A stretch of 64,000 nucleotides of DNA, taken from the NCBI RefSeq assembly GCF_000281715.2, contig NZ_CP124576.1:565501-629500 (forward strand), in the 5' to 3' direction. Positions within the stretch are counted from its first letter, which is position 1. Each line of letters opens with the position of its first letter. Of this stretch, positions 53,427 through 62,666 are shown in pieces. Origin of the DNA: Sphingobium sp. AP49 (GTDB lineage: Bacteria > Pseudomonadota > Alphaproteobacteria > Sphingomonadales > Sphingomonadaceae). The notes under the pieces are model-generated. The model searched no databases and was not told where the DNA came from. It worked only from the letters and a program-made list of their open reading frames with translations. A program made the position numbers and the translations under genes.

Positions 53427-54908
53427 ATGGACAGCCTCGCCGCCCTTCTCATTCCCGTCGCGCTGCTGATCGGCCTGGCCGTCGGCTGGCTGCTCAAGGG
53501 CAAGGCGCTGGCGCCGCTGACCGCCGAAAAGGCCGATCTGGCCGGCAAGCTCGACATCGCCACCGCCCAGCGCAACGGCGCGATCGCCGAATTGGCGGTG
53601 GAGAAGGAACGGGTCGCGCAGGGCATGAGCCAGCTCGCCCGGCTCGAATCCGCGCAGGCCGCGTCCGAACAGCGGATCGAGGCGCTGCAGGCCGCCGCCA
53701 GCCAGCGCATCGAGGCGATCCAGACCGAGCGCGAGGCTGCATTGCGTGACCTCGCCGCGCTCCAGTCCGACATCCACGCCCGCACCCAGGCGTTCGAGCA
53801 GCAGATCGCCGCGCTCAAGGATGCCAAGGAACAGCTTTCCGCCCAGTTCAGCGAGATTGGCGGCAAATTGCTCGAATCCGCCCAGACCCAGTTCCTGACC
53901 CGCGCCGACCAGCGCTTCGCCCAGGCGAGCGAGAAGAGCGAAGCGCAATTGAAGACGCTTCTCAATCCGGTCGAAACGACGCTCAAGCGTTATGAGGAGG
54001 GCCTCGCCCGCGTCGAGAAGGACCGGGTCGGCAGCTATGCCGAACTGCGCGAGGCGGTGCAGCAGGTCCATCTCGGCCAGGGCCAGGTGCGCGAGGAAAC
54101 CGCCAAGCTGGTCAACGCCCTGCGCGCCGCACCCAAGACGCGCGGTCGCTGGGGCGAGCAGCAGTTCAAGAATCTCATCGAAACCGCCGGCCTGTCCCCC
54201 TTCGTGGACTTCAAGGAGGAAGTGTCGGTCGCGGTCGAGGACGGCCGCCTGCGCCCCGACTTCGTCATCAACCTGCCCGGCGACCAGCAGATGGTGGTCG
54301 ACGTCAAATGTTCGCTGGTGGCCTATCTGAACGCGGTCGACCAGGTCGACCCCGCGCAGCGCGACGCCCATATGCTCGACCATGCCCGCGCGATGCGCAC
54401 CCATGCCGACGCGCTGGGGCGCAAGGCCTATTGGGAACAGTTCGACAAGGCGCCCGACTTCGTGATCATGTACGTACCCGGCGACAATTTCGTCACCGCC
54501 GCGCTGGAAGCGGACATGGAGCTGTGGGAACGCGCCGCCAAGAATCGGGTCATCATCTGCGGTCCGGCCACCTTCCTGCCGCTCGCCCGCACACTGGCGG
54601 GCCATTGGCGCCAGGCCAAGATGCAGGAACAGGCACAGCAGGTGGGCCAGCTCGGCAAGGAGCTGTATGAACGCCTGTCGGTCGCCGCGACGCACCTCAA
54701 GCGTCTCGGCTCCGGCCTCAACAGCGCGGTCTCCAATTACAACAGCTTCATCGGCAGCTTCGAGACGCGTGTCCTGTCCACCGGCCGCAAGTTCCGCGAC
54801 CTCGACATCGAGACCGGCGGCAAGGAGATTGAGGCGATGGAACCGCTCGACGTCCTCGCCCGCGACGCCCAGGCCGACGAGGCAAGAGCGCTGCCTGCGG
54901 CGCAGTGA
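53427..54908 (+). CDS. rmuC: DNA recombination protein RmuC
   Basis: 493 residues. N-terminal membrane span (LLIPVALLIGLAVGWLL), a long coiled coil (about 30-170), then the RmuC nuclease-like domain with RWGEQQFKNLIETAGL, RPDFVINLPGDQQMVVDVK (PD-D/E-x-K like) and YWEQFDKAPDFVIMYVPGDNF. Limits recombination at inverted repeats by family knowledge. Confidence 0.95.
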   Translation: MDSLAALLIPVALLIGLAVGWLLKGKALAPLTAEKADLAGKLDIATAQRNGAIAELAVEKERVAQGMSQLARLESAQAASEQRIEALQAAASQRIEAIQTEREAALRDLAALQSDIHARTQAFEQQIAALKDAKEQLSAQFSEIGGKLLESAQTQFLTRADQRFAQASEKSEAQLKTLLNPVETTLKRYEEGLARVEKDRVGSYAELREAVQQVHLGQGQVREETAKLVNALRAAPKTRGRWGEQQFKNLIETAGLSPFVDFKEEVSVAVEDGRLRPDFVINLPGDQQMVVDVKCSLVAYLNAVDQVDPAQRDAHMLDHARAMRTHADALGRKAYWEQFDKAPDFVIMYVPGDNFVTAALEADMELWERAAKNRVIICGPATFLPLARTLAGHWRQAKMQEQAQQVGQLGKELYERLSVAATHLKRLGSGLNSAVSNYNSFIGSFETRVLSTGRKFRDLDIETGGKEIEAMEPLDVLARDAQADEARALPAAQ

Positions 54909-54931
54909 GGCAGGCGGCCTAGGCGCTCGCC

Positions 54932-55558
54932 TTAGTGCAGCGCTACATCGCGGCTGAGATAGACCTGTGCCACGCGGCCCTCCGTCATCGTGCAGGTGAA
55001 GCGGCGGGTGGTCCCGGTGCTGGCGCGATAGCTGGCGCGCGTCTCGACCTCGCCATCGATATTATAGCCGCCCTGTGTGGGACGGGGCTCGTCGATATGG
55101 CGGATTTCGGCATAGCCACCGGCCCGGCCCTGCGCTTCGTCCCGCGCGGCGAGGGCACAGGCATCCGTTAGCTGGTCATTGTTCTGGTCGCCAGCGTTGC
55201 CATCATTTGCCCGTGTTGGCGCGCTGACGGTGCCAATATCCGTGCCATAATCGGTACCGCTGGCCGGGGGCGGCGCGACATTGTCCGCATAGGGACGGCC
55301 GGATTCGCTGTCATATGGACCGGGGGCGGGGGGTGCCTGCTTGTCCTTCGACACCGAGGTGGCGACCACCGCCACAGCGCCCAGCAGCGCGGCAATACCG
55401 ACTGCATCGCCAAAGCCGAACCCGTTGCCGCGATCATGCCGATGATGCCAGCCGCGATCGTCATAGCGTGGCCGTGCATATGCTGGCGTGACACTGCTCA
55501 TCAGTAGCCCCGCACCGACCAGTGCACCTGTCAGCCACCGCGTCCTGTTCCCGATCAT
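54932..55558 (-). CDS. Secreted/membrane-anchored hypothetical protein
   Basis: 208 residues: signal peptide (LTGALVGAGLLMSSVTPAYA), an Asp/His/Arg-rich stretch (RYDDRGWHHRHDRGNGFG), one hydrophobic segment (AVGIAALLGAVAVVATSV), a Pro/Gly/Asp-rich linker and a C-terminal domain with two Cys (DACALAARDEAQGRA, TRRFTCTMTEGRVAQV). Seen commonly in sphingomonads; function unknown. Convergent with rmuC. Confidence 0.65.
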   Translation of the reverse strand: MIGNRTRWLTGALVGAGLLMSSVTPAYARPRYDDRGWHHRHDRGNGFGFGDAVGIAALLGAVAVVATSVSKDKQAPPAPGPYDSESGRPYADNVAPPPASGTDYGTDIGTVSAPTRANDGNAGDQNNDQLTDACALAARDEAQGRAGGYAEIRHIDEPRPTQGGYNIDGEVETRASYRASTGTTRRFTCTMTEGRVAQVYLSRDVALH

Positions 55559-55625
55559 CTACCTGTCTCCTGCGCTGGATGGAGCTATAGATGCGTTCGA
55601 CTGTCCATAGGCTGAATGGCCGCCA

Positions 55626-57824
55626 TCATGGCTTGGCGCTGATCGTCAGACCCGTGAAATGGGCAACAAAGGCATAGCTGTCGGCATATTCCTCGATGAG
55701 CTTGTCGATCGGCTTGCCCGATCCATGACCTGCGCGACTGTCGACACGCAGCAGATGGGGCCGATCACCAATGGCGGCGGCCTGTAGCGCGGCAGCATAT
55801 TTGAAACTATGTGCCGGTACGACACGGTCATCGGTGTCGGCCGTCGTTACCAAGATCGCCGGATAATCCCTGCCGCTCAAGATATTATGGTAAGGCGAAT
55901 AGCTGTAGAGCAGTGGGAAGTCCGCGGCATTGTCCGGCGACCCATAATCGTCGACCCAATAGCGGCCGGCGGTGAAACGGTCGAAGCGCAGCATGTCCAT
56001 GACGCCCACGGCCGGCAAGGCGGCGGCAAACAGGTCGGGGCGCTGGTTTACCACCGCACCAACCAGCAGGCCGCCGTTGGAGCGACCCTCGATCGCCAGC
56101 CCGTCTTGCGGGGTATAGCCCTGTGCCTTCAGATATTCGGCTGCGGCGATGAAATCGTCGAACACATTCTGCTTGTTGGCGCCACGCCCGGCGTCGTGCC
56201 AGGCCTTGCCGAACTCGCCGCCGCCGCGCAGATTGGCGATCGCATAGGCGCCGCCCTGTTCCAGCCAGGCCAGCCGCGTGGCGGAATAGCCGGGCGTCAA
56301 CGCGATATTGAACCCGCCATAGCCATAGAGGATGGTCGGTGCCGCAACCGCATGGTCGGCCAACAGCTTCTTGCGGATGATCGTCATCGGGATCAGCGTA
56401 CCGTCTTTCGACGGATAGCTGACCTGCTCCACACCGAAATCGGCGGGATTGAAGGGCAGGTCGGGCTGGGCGAACAGCTGGGTCTGCAGCGTTGCCGTGT
56501 CGAAGCGATAGATGCTGGGCGGCGTCACGAAGCCGGAAAAGCTGAAAAATGTTTCCGCGTCGCCATCCCGGCCGCCGAATCCTGCTGCCGTACCCATGCC
56601 GGGCAAGGGGACGTCACCGACCTTGCGCCCGTCCAGTTCGACCAGTTCGGCCACGGTTTCCGACTGTGTCATATAGGCAAGGATCAGCCGGTTGCCCACC
56701 AGTGAGCCGCCTGCCAGTGTATCCGGCCGTTCGGCCACCAATTCTGTTTCGCGCCGTCCCGGGCGCTGGGCATCAAGTGTGACCACGCGCATATGCGCAG
56801 CCTTGCGATCGGTGATGAAATAGAGGGTGGAGCCCCGGCTGCCGACCAGGCGCCAGTCGTTGGCAAGACCCTTGACGAGCATATGCATCTGCACGGGACC
56901 GCCATCGAGCGCGGCGATGTGCAGTTCGCGGCGCGGATCGATGCCGGCGAACGAACTGACGATCAGCCAGCGCCCGTCGCTGGTGACCTGCGCGGTGTGG
57001 CTGAGTGCCGGCCGATCAGGCGTGGCGTAGATGAGTTGGTCCTGATCCTGGCCCGTGCCGATGCGGTGGTAAAAGAGTTGCTGGCCGCTGCTGGCGGATT
57101 GATAGGCCTGCCCGGGGACCGGTGCGGCAAAGCGCGAATAGAAGAAGCCCTGGCCTCGTCCATCCCAGGCGGTTTGGGAAAATTTGACCCATTCGATCTT
57201 GTCTTCGAGTATTTTGCCGGTGTCGACGTCGAGCACGCGCAACGTACGCCAGTCGCTGCCTGCGTCCTGGATGGCATAGGCGAGGTAGCGGCCGTCGGGT
57301 GATGGCATCCACTCCGCCAACGCGCTGGCACCATCCCGCGTCCAGCGATTGGGATCGAGCAACAATCGTTGCTCGCCGGCCAGCCCCTCGCGAACATAGA
57401 GGGGGGTCTGGTTCTGCAGCCCTTCATTATAGCCGTAGAAATAGCGACCTCCGGCCTTGCGCGGGACGGTGAACCGGCCATGGGCGAACAGGGTTTCCAT
57501 CCGCCGCTTCAGGATGTCCCGGCCGGTCAGGTCGTCGAGATAGCGACGGGTCAGCCTGTTTTCTTGGTCGACCCAGGCACGCACGGCCGGATCATTGCGG
57601 ACATCGCCTTCCAGCCAACGATAGGGATCGGTGACCTTCACGCCGAAATGATCCTCGACCAGATCCTGGCGGCGGGTGAGGGGATAATGGAGATCGCTGG
57701 CCGAAGGGGTAGCGTCGATCACCGCCGGCGTGGCATCCCCGGCGGCGGCGGCGGCGGCCGGCGCGGCGGCGATCGCTACCAGCAGGGCTGGCAGCGGCCA
57801 GATCAGGCGACGGAGCGCGCGCAT
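55626..57824 (-). CDS. Secreted prolyl oligopeptidase, S9A family
   Basis: 732 residues. Signal peptide followed by YPLTRRQDLVEDHFGVKVTDPYRWLEG, a seven-bladed propeller, and the peptidase domain with GGGEFGKAWHDAGRG, catalytic Ser in IEGRSNGGLLVGA, Asp in TADTDDRVVP and His in SRAGHGSGKP. Cuts after proline in short peptides. ATG at 57824 starts the signal peptide. Confidence 0.95.
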   Translation of the reverse strand: MRALRRLIWPLPALLVAIAAAPAAAAAAGDATPAVIDATPSASDLHYPLTRRQDLVEDHFGVKVTDPYRWLEGDVRNDPAVRAWVDQENRLTRRYLDDLTGRDILKRRMETLFAHGRFTVPRKAGGRYFYGYNEGLQNQTPLYVREGLAGEQRLLLDPNRWTRDGASALAEWMPSPDGRYLAYAIQDAGSDWRTLRVLDVDTGKILEDKIEWVKFSQTAWDGRGQGFFYSRFAAPVPGQAYQSASSGQQLFYHRIGTGQDQDQLIYATPDRPALSHTAQVTSDGRWLIVSSFAGIDPRRELHIAALDGGPVQMHMLVKGLANDWRLVGSRGSTLYFITDRKAAHMRVVTLDAQRPGRRETELVAERPDTLAGGSLVGNRLILAYMTQSETVAELVELDGRKVGDVPLPGMGTAAGFGGRDGDAETFFSFSGFVTPPSIYRFDTATLQTQLFAQPDLPFNPADFGVEQVSYPSKDGTLIPMTIIRKKLLADHAVAAPTILYGYGGFNIALTPGYSATRLAWLEQGGAYAIANLRGGGEFGKAWHDAGRGANKQNVFDDFIAAAEYLKAQGYTPQDGLAIEGRSNGGLLVGAVVNQRPDLFAAALPAVGVMDMLRFDRFTAGRYWVDDYGSPDNAADFPLLYSYSPYHNILSGRDYPAILVTTADTDDRVVPAHSFKYAAALQAAAIGDRPHLLRVDSRAGHGSGKPIDKLIEEYADSYAFVAHFTGLTISAKP

Positions 57825-57852
57825 CCTCTCGAACCCATTATCCTGGAAAGAA

Positions 57853-57888
57853 AACAGGCCGCGGCTTCGGATGAAGCCGCGGCCTGTT
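57853..57888 (-). terminator. Strong terminator of the rpsM-rplQ operon
   Basis: AACAGGCCGCGGCTTC and its exact complement form a 16-bp perfect stem with a 4-base loop. On the minus strand it is followed by TTCTTTCC. It lies about 40 bases past rplQ, and the end of the prolyl oligopeptidase gene's upstream flank lies on its other side. Confidence 0.88.
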
Positions 57889-57926
57889 CGACTATCGTCT
57901 ATCCACCGTTACCGGTGGAACCGCGA

Positions 57927-58352
57927 TCAGGCGGCTTCGAATTCGTCTTCGTCGACGGTGTTGACCGGACCGGAGTCCTGGCCCTTGGCGGCGACGTCAC
58001 GATCGACCAGCTCGATGATCGCGATCGGCGCGGCGTCCGAAGCGCGGAAACCGGCCTTGATCACGCGGGTGTAGCCACCGTTGCGATCCTTGTAACGCTC
58101 GGCCAGGACTTCGAACAGCTTGGTCAGCTGCGCGTCATCCTTCAGGCGGGCGTCGGCCAGACGACGGTTGGACAGGCCACCCTTCTTGGCGAGGGTGATC
58201 AGCTTCTCGACGTAGGGACGCAGTTCCTTCGCCTTCGGCGTGGTGGTCAGGATCTGCTCATGCTTGATGAGCGAGGCAGCCAGGTTGCGAAGCAGGGCGG
58301 TACGATGACCGGTGCTGCGCTGAAGCTTACGATGACCAACTTTATGACGCAT
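57927..58352 (-). CDS. rplQ: 50S ribosomal protein L17
   Basis: 141 residues. [34 protein letters not shown] is the universal L17 start. An acidic C-terminal extension ([11 protein letters not shown]) is common in alphaproteobacteria. Last gene of the operon, 121 bases after rpoA. Confidence 0.97.
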   Translation of the reverse strand: MRHKVGHRKLQRSTGHRTALLRNLAASLIKHEQILTTTPKAKELRPYVEKLITLAKKGGLSNRRLADARLKDDAQLTKLFEVLAERYKDRNGGYTRVIKAGFRASDAAPIAIIELVDRDVAAKGQDSGPVNTVDEDEFEAA

Positions 58353-58473
58353 GTCTCATTCCTTCGTTCGTTAAGGGGCCGGATGAGGTACCCCAGACCA
58401 GGCAGCGATTAAGGGGCGCCGCCCATTGCCCCACAAAGGAAGCGGGTCGAAGCGCTGCTTCGACCCGATCCTC

Positions 58474-59535
58474 TTAGCCCAGCAGCTCCTGTTCGAGCTT
58501 CTTGGCCATTTCCTCGATATTTTCCGGCGGCCAGCCGGGGATGTCCATGCCCAGGCGCAGGCCCATGGACGACAGCACTTCCTTGATTTCGTTCAGCGAC
58601 TTGCGGCCGAAATTGGGGGTGCGCAGCATCTCGGCTTCGGTCTTCTGGACCAGATCGCCGATATAGATGATGTTGTCGTTCTTGAGGCAGTTGGCCGAGC
58701 GGACCGACAGTTCCAGTTCGTCCACCTTCTTGAGCAGATAGCGGTTGATCTGGTTGGTGTCGCTTTCGCCTTCCGACGCAGCGGCAGCGGCATGGCCGGC
58801 AGCCGGGGCAGCGGCAGGCAGCGCGTCCTCGAAGTGGACGAACAGCTGGAGCTGGTCCTGCAGGATGCGGGCTGCGTAAGCAATCGCATCTTCCGGCGTC
58901 ACGGTGCCGTCGGTTTCCAGCGTCAGCGACAGCTTGTCATAGTCCAGTTCCTGGCCGACGCGGGTGTTATCCACCTTGTAGGCGACCTGGCGGACCGGCG
59001 AGTAGAGCGCATCGATCGGGATCAGGCCGATCGGTGCGTCAGCCGGGCGGTTGGCGACGGCGGGGACATAGCCCTTGCCGATGTCAGCCGTCAGTTCCAT
59101 GTTCAGCGTCGCGCCCTGATCGAGGTGACAGATCACCAGATCGGGGTTCATCACTTCGATGTCGCCGACGACGGCAATGTCGCCTGCCTTCACCACGGCC
59201 GGGCCGGTGGCGGACAGCTGCAGACGCTTGGGGCCTTCGCCTTCCATCTTCAGCGCGACCTGCTTGATGTTCAGGACGATGTCGGTGACGTCCTCACGCA
59301 CGCCGGCGAGCGACGAGAATTCGTGCAGGACATTCTCGATCTTGATCGAGGTGACCGCCGCGCCCTGGAGCGAGGAGAGAAGAACCCGGCGCAGCGCGTT
59401 GCCGAGCGTCAGGCCAAAACCGCGCTCAAGCGGTTCGGCAACGAAGGTCGCCTTGCGCTTGCCGTCGCCGGTCGGCTTGATCTCGAGGGCGTTGGGCTTC
59501 TTCAATTCCTGCCAGTTCTTCATGTTGACAGTCAT
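58474..59535 (-). CDS. rpoA: RNA polymerase alpha subunit RpoA
   Basis: 353 residues. Alpha-NTD with [23 protein letters not shown] and the dimer/assembly region, flexible Ala/Gly-rich linker, alpha-CTD with [20 protein letters not shown] and [17 protein letters not shown] for UP-element binding. ATG at 59535 gives [17 protein letters not shown], the alphaproteobacterial start. Confidence 0.97.
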   Translation of the reverse strand: MTVNMKNWQELKKPNALEIKPTGDGKRKATFVAEPLERGFGLTLGNALRRVLLSSLQGAAVTSIKIENVLHEFSSLAGVREDVTDIVLNIKQVALKMEGEGPKRLQLSATGPAVVKAGDIAVVGDIEVMNPDLVICHLDQGATLNMELTADIGKGYVPAVANRPADAPIGLIPIDALYSPVRQVAYKVDNTRVGQELDYDKLSLTLETDGTVTPEDAIAYAARILQDQLQLFVHFEDALPAAAPAAGHAAAAASEGESDTNQINRYLLKKVDELELSVRSANCLKNDNIIYIGDLVQKTEAEMLRTPNFGRKSLNEIKEVLSSMGLRLGMDIPGWPPENIEEMAKKLEQELLG

Positions 59536-59660
59536 GTACTTCCCCTGGGGATGTGGCCGTAACGGGTAGATCCTGGACCCATCAGGACGTTCCGGCCGAT
59601 GCAAACGGGTAAGCGGGCGACGCGTCCGCCGCCCGCCTTCAAGCCTCTAGCGAAGCTTAA

Positions 59661-60050
59661 TTAGACGCGGCGGCGCTTCGACGGACGCACACCATTGTGC
59701 GGGATCGGCGTGACGTCGCGGATCGAGGTGATGTGGAAGCCGACGGCCTGCAGTGCGCGCAGGGCCGATTCACGGCCCGAACCGGGGCCCTTGACTTCGA
59801 CTTCGAGGGTGCGGACGCCGTGCTCGGCGGCCTTGCGGCCGGCGTCTTCGGCGCACACCTGAGCGGCGTACGGGGTCGACTTGCGGCTGCCCTTGAAGCC
59901 CATCATGCCGGCCGAGGACCACGAGATCGCGTTGCCCTGGGCGTCGGTGATGGTCACCATGGTGTTGTTGAAGCTGGCGTTGACGTGCGCGACGCCGGCC
60001 GAGATGTTCTTGCGTTCGCGGCGCTTAATGCGCTGGGGTTCGCGTGCCAT
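59661..60050 (-). CDS. rpsK: 30S ribosomal protein S11
   Basis: 129 residues. [27 protein letters not shown] and [25 protein letters not shown], with the conserved Arg-rich terminus KRRRV. Between rpsM and rpoA. Confidence 0.97.
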   Translation of the reverse strand: MAREPQRIKRRERKNISAGVAHVNASFNNTMVTITDAQGNAISWSSAGMMGFKGSRKSTPYAAQVCAEDAGRKAAEHGVRTLEVEVKGPGSGRESALRALQAVGFHITSIRDVTPIPHNGVRPSKRRRV

Positions 60051-60127
60051 TTTGCTCTAATCCTACAAAAATCGTTCAAAAGCAGAAGTCACCGGAGGGT
60101 CGGTCCAGAGGACATGACCCTCGACGA

Positions 60128-60496
60128 TTACTTCTTCTTGCCGGCGATCGGCTTCGCCTTGCCCTTGCGGGTGCGCGCATTGGTGTGCGTGCGCTGGCCG
60201 CGGACCGGCAGGCCCTTGCGATGACGCAGGCCGCGATAGCAGGCCAGATCCATCAGGCGCTTGATGTTCATCGCGGTTTCGCGACGCAGATCGCCTTCGA
60301 CGGTCAGATCGGCGTCGATGGCTTCGCGGATCTGCAGGACTTCGGCGTCCGACAGGTCCTGAACGCGGCGGCTATGGTCGATGCCCAGCTTGTCGGCGAG
60401 GTCAACGGCAGTCTTGCGACCGATGCCGTGGATGTAGGTGAGCGCGATGATTACGCGCTTGTTGGTCGGGATGTTAACACCCGCAATACGTGCCAT
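60128..60496 (-). CDS. rpsM: 30S ribosomal protein S13
   Basis: 122 residues. [30 protein letters not shown] and [21 protein letters not shown] are diagnostic. ATG at 60496 has GGAG 11 bases upstream. An in-frame ATG at 60586 with a better ribosome site (GGGGAGG) would add 30 residues but is not conserved in S13, so is not used here. Confidence 0.96.
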   Translation of the reverse strand: MARIAGVNIPTNKRVIIALTYIHGIGRKTAVDLADKLGIDHSRRVQDLSDAEVLQIREAIDADLTVEGDLRRETAMNIKRLMDLACYRGLRHRKGLPVRGQRTHTNARTRKGKAKPIAGKKK

Positions 60497-60605
60497 GGTA
60501 ATTAAATCTCCTGCTCCACGGGGTAGTTGGCGCCACCCCATCTCAAAGCGTCCGGGCCACTTTCCTGGCATGGAAAAGTAGGCCATGATGTTGCCTCCCC
60601 AGACG

Positions 60606-60638
60606 CAAAAAAGACGGCCAGTGCAGGAAGCACTGCCG
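60606..60638 (-). terminator. Intrinsic-terminator-like hairpin in the rpsM leader
   Basis: On the minus strand GGCAGTGC-TTCCT-GCACTGGCC is followed by GTCTTTTTT, a stem plus T6. No minus-strand gene lies upstream to end here, so it may be an attenuator between the promoter at 60664-60692 and rpsM. Confidence 0.55.
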
Positions 60639-60663
60639 CTGTTACGCGTGTAGGGAACGGCGG

Positions 60664-60692
60664 CCTTTATCGATTCGCCCCAAAACTGTCAA
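60664..60692 (-). promoter_or_regulatory. Sigma-70-type promoter of the rpsM operon
   Basis: TTGACA (60692-60687), 17-base spacer, TAAAGG (60669-60664). Perfect -35 and weak -10, as is usual in alphaproteobacteria. The leader to rpsM would be about 160 bases and contains the terminator-like hairpin. Confidence 0.6.
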
Positions 60693-60844
60693 TATCCGGC
60701 GCTTTTTTGGCGCCGTCCGTGCGATGAACGGAGCTGTCGCCCGTCGGCGCTGGCGGGCGATGGCCGTGGCCGGCCATCTGCCTCTACTGTCGCCTTGCCC
60801 CTTTTCGGGTTGAGCGCTCCGTCCGGCTCGGGCATGGAAGCGCG

Positions 60845-61408
60845 ATGCGCCCGACCCGTTTTCTTGTGTCCGCCCCGGCCCTTGCAGCGCCGCTGACCCT
60901 GTTGGTGGCAGGGTGCGTTGCGCCGCCCTCGGCGCCGGCGCCGGCGCCGGCGCCGCGCCCGGCACCGGCGCCGCGGCTGGCGCCCGTGCCGCCGACCGCG
61001 CCCGCTGCGCCCGCAGCGGTGGAGTGGCAATATCGACCCGCGACGCCGGGGGCCTGGACCTATCGCGCCGATCCCGCCGGACCGGTGGCGCTGTTTGGGC
61101 TGTCGGCCAATGATCCCCGTTTGACGCTGCGCTGCGATCGGGCGACGCGGCGGATCAGTCTCAGCCGGGCTGGCGGCGGGCAGGGCGCGATCACCGTGCG
61201 GACGAGCTATGGCGCGACCAATTGGCCGGCGGTGATGGCGGGTACGCAGATGCCGCAGTTGACCGCCGTGCGCGGCGCGAGCGACGCGGTGCTGGACCAG
61301 CTAGCCTATAGCCGCGGCCGTTTTGCGGTCGAGGTGCAGGGGCAGGAGACGCTGATCGTCCCGGCCTGGGCCGAAATTTCCCGTGTGATCGAGGATTGTC
61401 GGGGCTGA
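60845..61408 (+). CDS. Lipoprotein with a Pro/Ala linker
   Basis: 187 residues. Signal with lipobox LLVAGC (Cys24), a 35-residue Pro/Ala-rich linker (APAPAPAPRPAPAPRLAPVP) able to span the periplasm, and a compact C-terminal domain (PLFGLSAN-like DPAGPVALFGLSANDPRLTLRCDRATRRISLSR). Function unknown; it may be anchored in the outer membrane. Confidence 0.7.
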   Translation: MRPTRFLVSAPALAAPLTLLVAGCVAPPSAPAPAPAPRPAPAPRLAPVPPTAPAAPAAVEWQYRPATPGAWTYRADPAGPVALFGLSANDPRLTLRCDRATRRISLSRAGGGQGAITVRTSYGATNWPAVMAGTQMPQLTAVRGASDAVLDQLAYSRGRFAVEVQGQETLIVPAWAEISRVIEDCRG

Positions 61409-61575
61409 AACGGGCGGTCCCGCCGTTTCGGCGCGGACGGTCAAGTATGATTCCAAAAAAGAATATTACAAGTCTTGATCCTGCGATCCGTCTGATTCAC
61501 AGTCCGTCTCGTGGCTGATCGCGGCGCAGACCAAAGCCGGCCACGCGGGCTTAATTAGCGAAAGGAGGTGATCCG

Positions 61576-61632
61576 ATGTCTCATGGTTCAGCAATGGGGT
61601 CGGTCAAGTCCATTCGGGAAACGCGCCGCTGA
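61576..61632 (+). CDS. Candidate 18-residue peptide with a perfect Shine-Dalgarno
   Basis: The peptide is MSHGSAMGSVKSIRETRR. It is preceded by AAAGGAGGTGATCC, a 14-base match to the complement of the 16S rRNA 3' end, ending one base before the ATG (GGAGG is at optimal distance). Such extended pairing is rare and suggests strong translation or a regulatory decoy. The peptide is too short to test for coding bias. The 444-base gap 61409-61852 holds this, an AT-rich patch at 61450-61480 and the hairpin at 61770. Confidence 0.45.
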   Translation: MSHGSAMGSVKSIRETRR

Positions 61633-61769
61633 CGACGCCGGAGCGTCGGTACAAACCCTAAATGGTGTAGAGACCTTGCGTGCCGACATACAGGCCGTCT
61701 CCGCCAGGGGCTTTAGCGCGAACTTGTCTTCCTTCTGGGCGGTTTCCGGCCGCTGACCATGCACATGAT

Positions 61770-61796
61770 GGGCCGTCGGGCATTGCCTGACGGCCC
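61770..61796. terminator. Hairpin terminator near 61.78 kb
   Basis: GGGCCGTC/GACGGCCC with an inner GGC/GCC pairing and an ATT loop gives a 12-pair stem with one G-T. It is followed by CTCTCATTT on the plus strand. It may end the short plus-strand unit, or the minus-strand gene at 61853. Confidence 0.6.
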
Positions 61797-61852
61797 CTCT
61801 CATTTGTGGTGGGAGGGCCGTTGCCGGAGGCGGCGGCCAGCCCGCTATGCGT

Positions 61853-62524
61853 TCAGCGCCGTCGGGTGGCGAACCAGATGACGTGGCGCGGCCCTTTGCC
61901 ATTGTCGCGTGCCTTCACGACGACCTCATCGACCGCAAAGCCCGCATTCTGAAGCCGCCGGGTGAAGGCGGCGTCCGCTCCGGCCGACCAGATGGCCAGT
62001 ACGCCGCCAGGCTTGAGCGCACGCATCGCGCTGGCCAGCCCGGCGCTGGTATAGAGGCGGTCGTTGGCGTCGGCGGTCAAGCCATCCGGGCCATTGTCGA
62101 CGTCGAGCAGGATTGCGTCAAAACTGCCGTTGCCCGCAGCGATCACATGGGCGACATCGTCCATCACCAGCCGCACGCGCGGATCGTCCAGGCAGCCGGC
62201 GGCAAGGTCGACCATCGGGCCGCGCGCCCAGTCGATGATTTCGGGGACCAGTTCAGCCAGCGTGATCTGCGCCCTGGCGTCGAGCTGGGCTAGCGCGGCG
62301 CGCAGCGTGAAGCCCATGCCATAACCACCGATCAGCAGGTGCGGATCGCGCCGCCCCAGCCGCTCGATCGTCATCAGCGCCAAGGCCTTTTCCGATCCGC
62401 TCATCCGGCTGCTCATCAGTTCGTTGCGGTCGAGCACGATCATGAAGTCGGCGCCCCGGCGATAGAGGCGCAGTTCCTGCCCGCCCGGAACGGCGGCGGT
62501 GCCCAGCAATTCGCGCGGTGTCAT
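61853..62524 (-). CDS. Spermidine synthase-like methyltransferase-fold protein
   Basis: 223 residues. Fold is that of spermidine synthase/SAM methyltransferases: LIGGYGMGFTLRAALAQL (nucleotide loop), ITLAELVPEIIDWARG, FDAILLDVDNGPDGL. The spermidine-synthase-family Asp in LLDVDNGP is present. Family members of this kind lack a proven polyamine role. ATG at 62524 (MTPRELLGTAAVPGGQELRL) is preferred over an upstream Met that would translate an Arg-rich leader. Confidence 0.85.
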   Translation of the reverse strand: MTPRELLGTAAVPGGQELRLYRRGADFMIVLDRNELMSSRMSGSEKALALMTIERLGRRDPHLLIGGYGMGFTLRAALAQLDARAQITLAELVPEIIDWARGPMVDLAAGCLDDPRVRLVMDDVAHVIAAGNGSFDAILLDVDNGPDGLTADANDRLYTSAGLASAMRALKPGGVLAIWSAGADAAFTRRLQNAGFAVDEVVVKARDNGKGPRHVIWFATRRR

Positions 62525-62666
62525 GTCGGCGGTCCTCAATAGCGACGGGGGAAACGGCCGCATGACAGGTCGCGGCCGCGCGCGCAATGTTGCGCTGCGG
62601 GCTATCCTGCTTTCGCCACCTATGGGCTGGTCAGCGGCGGCGCGCGGGTCTATCGGCACGGCCATC

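Noticed and set aside
60497..60586. 30-residue N-terminal extension of S13 as the annotated start
   Set aside because: S13 universally begins [10 protein letters not shown]; kept as an observation only.
61561..61574. Fragment of a 16S rRNA gene in reverse
   Set aside because: Similarity to the reverse complement of the 16S 3' end stops after 14 bases; the sequence beyond does not match.
61568..61756. 62-codon frame overlapping the 18-residue peptide, using a GTG start in the Shine-Dalgarno
   Set aside because: Its start would overlap the ribosome site, codon third positions are mixed, and no family is seen.
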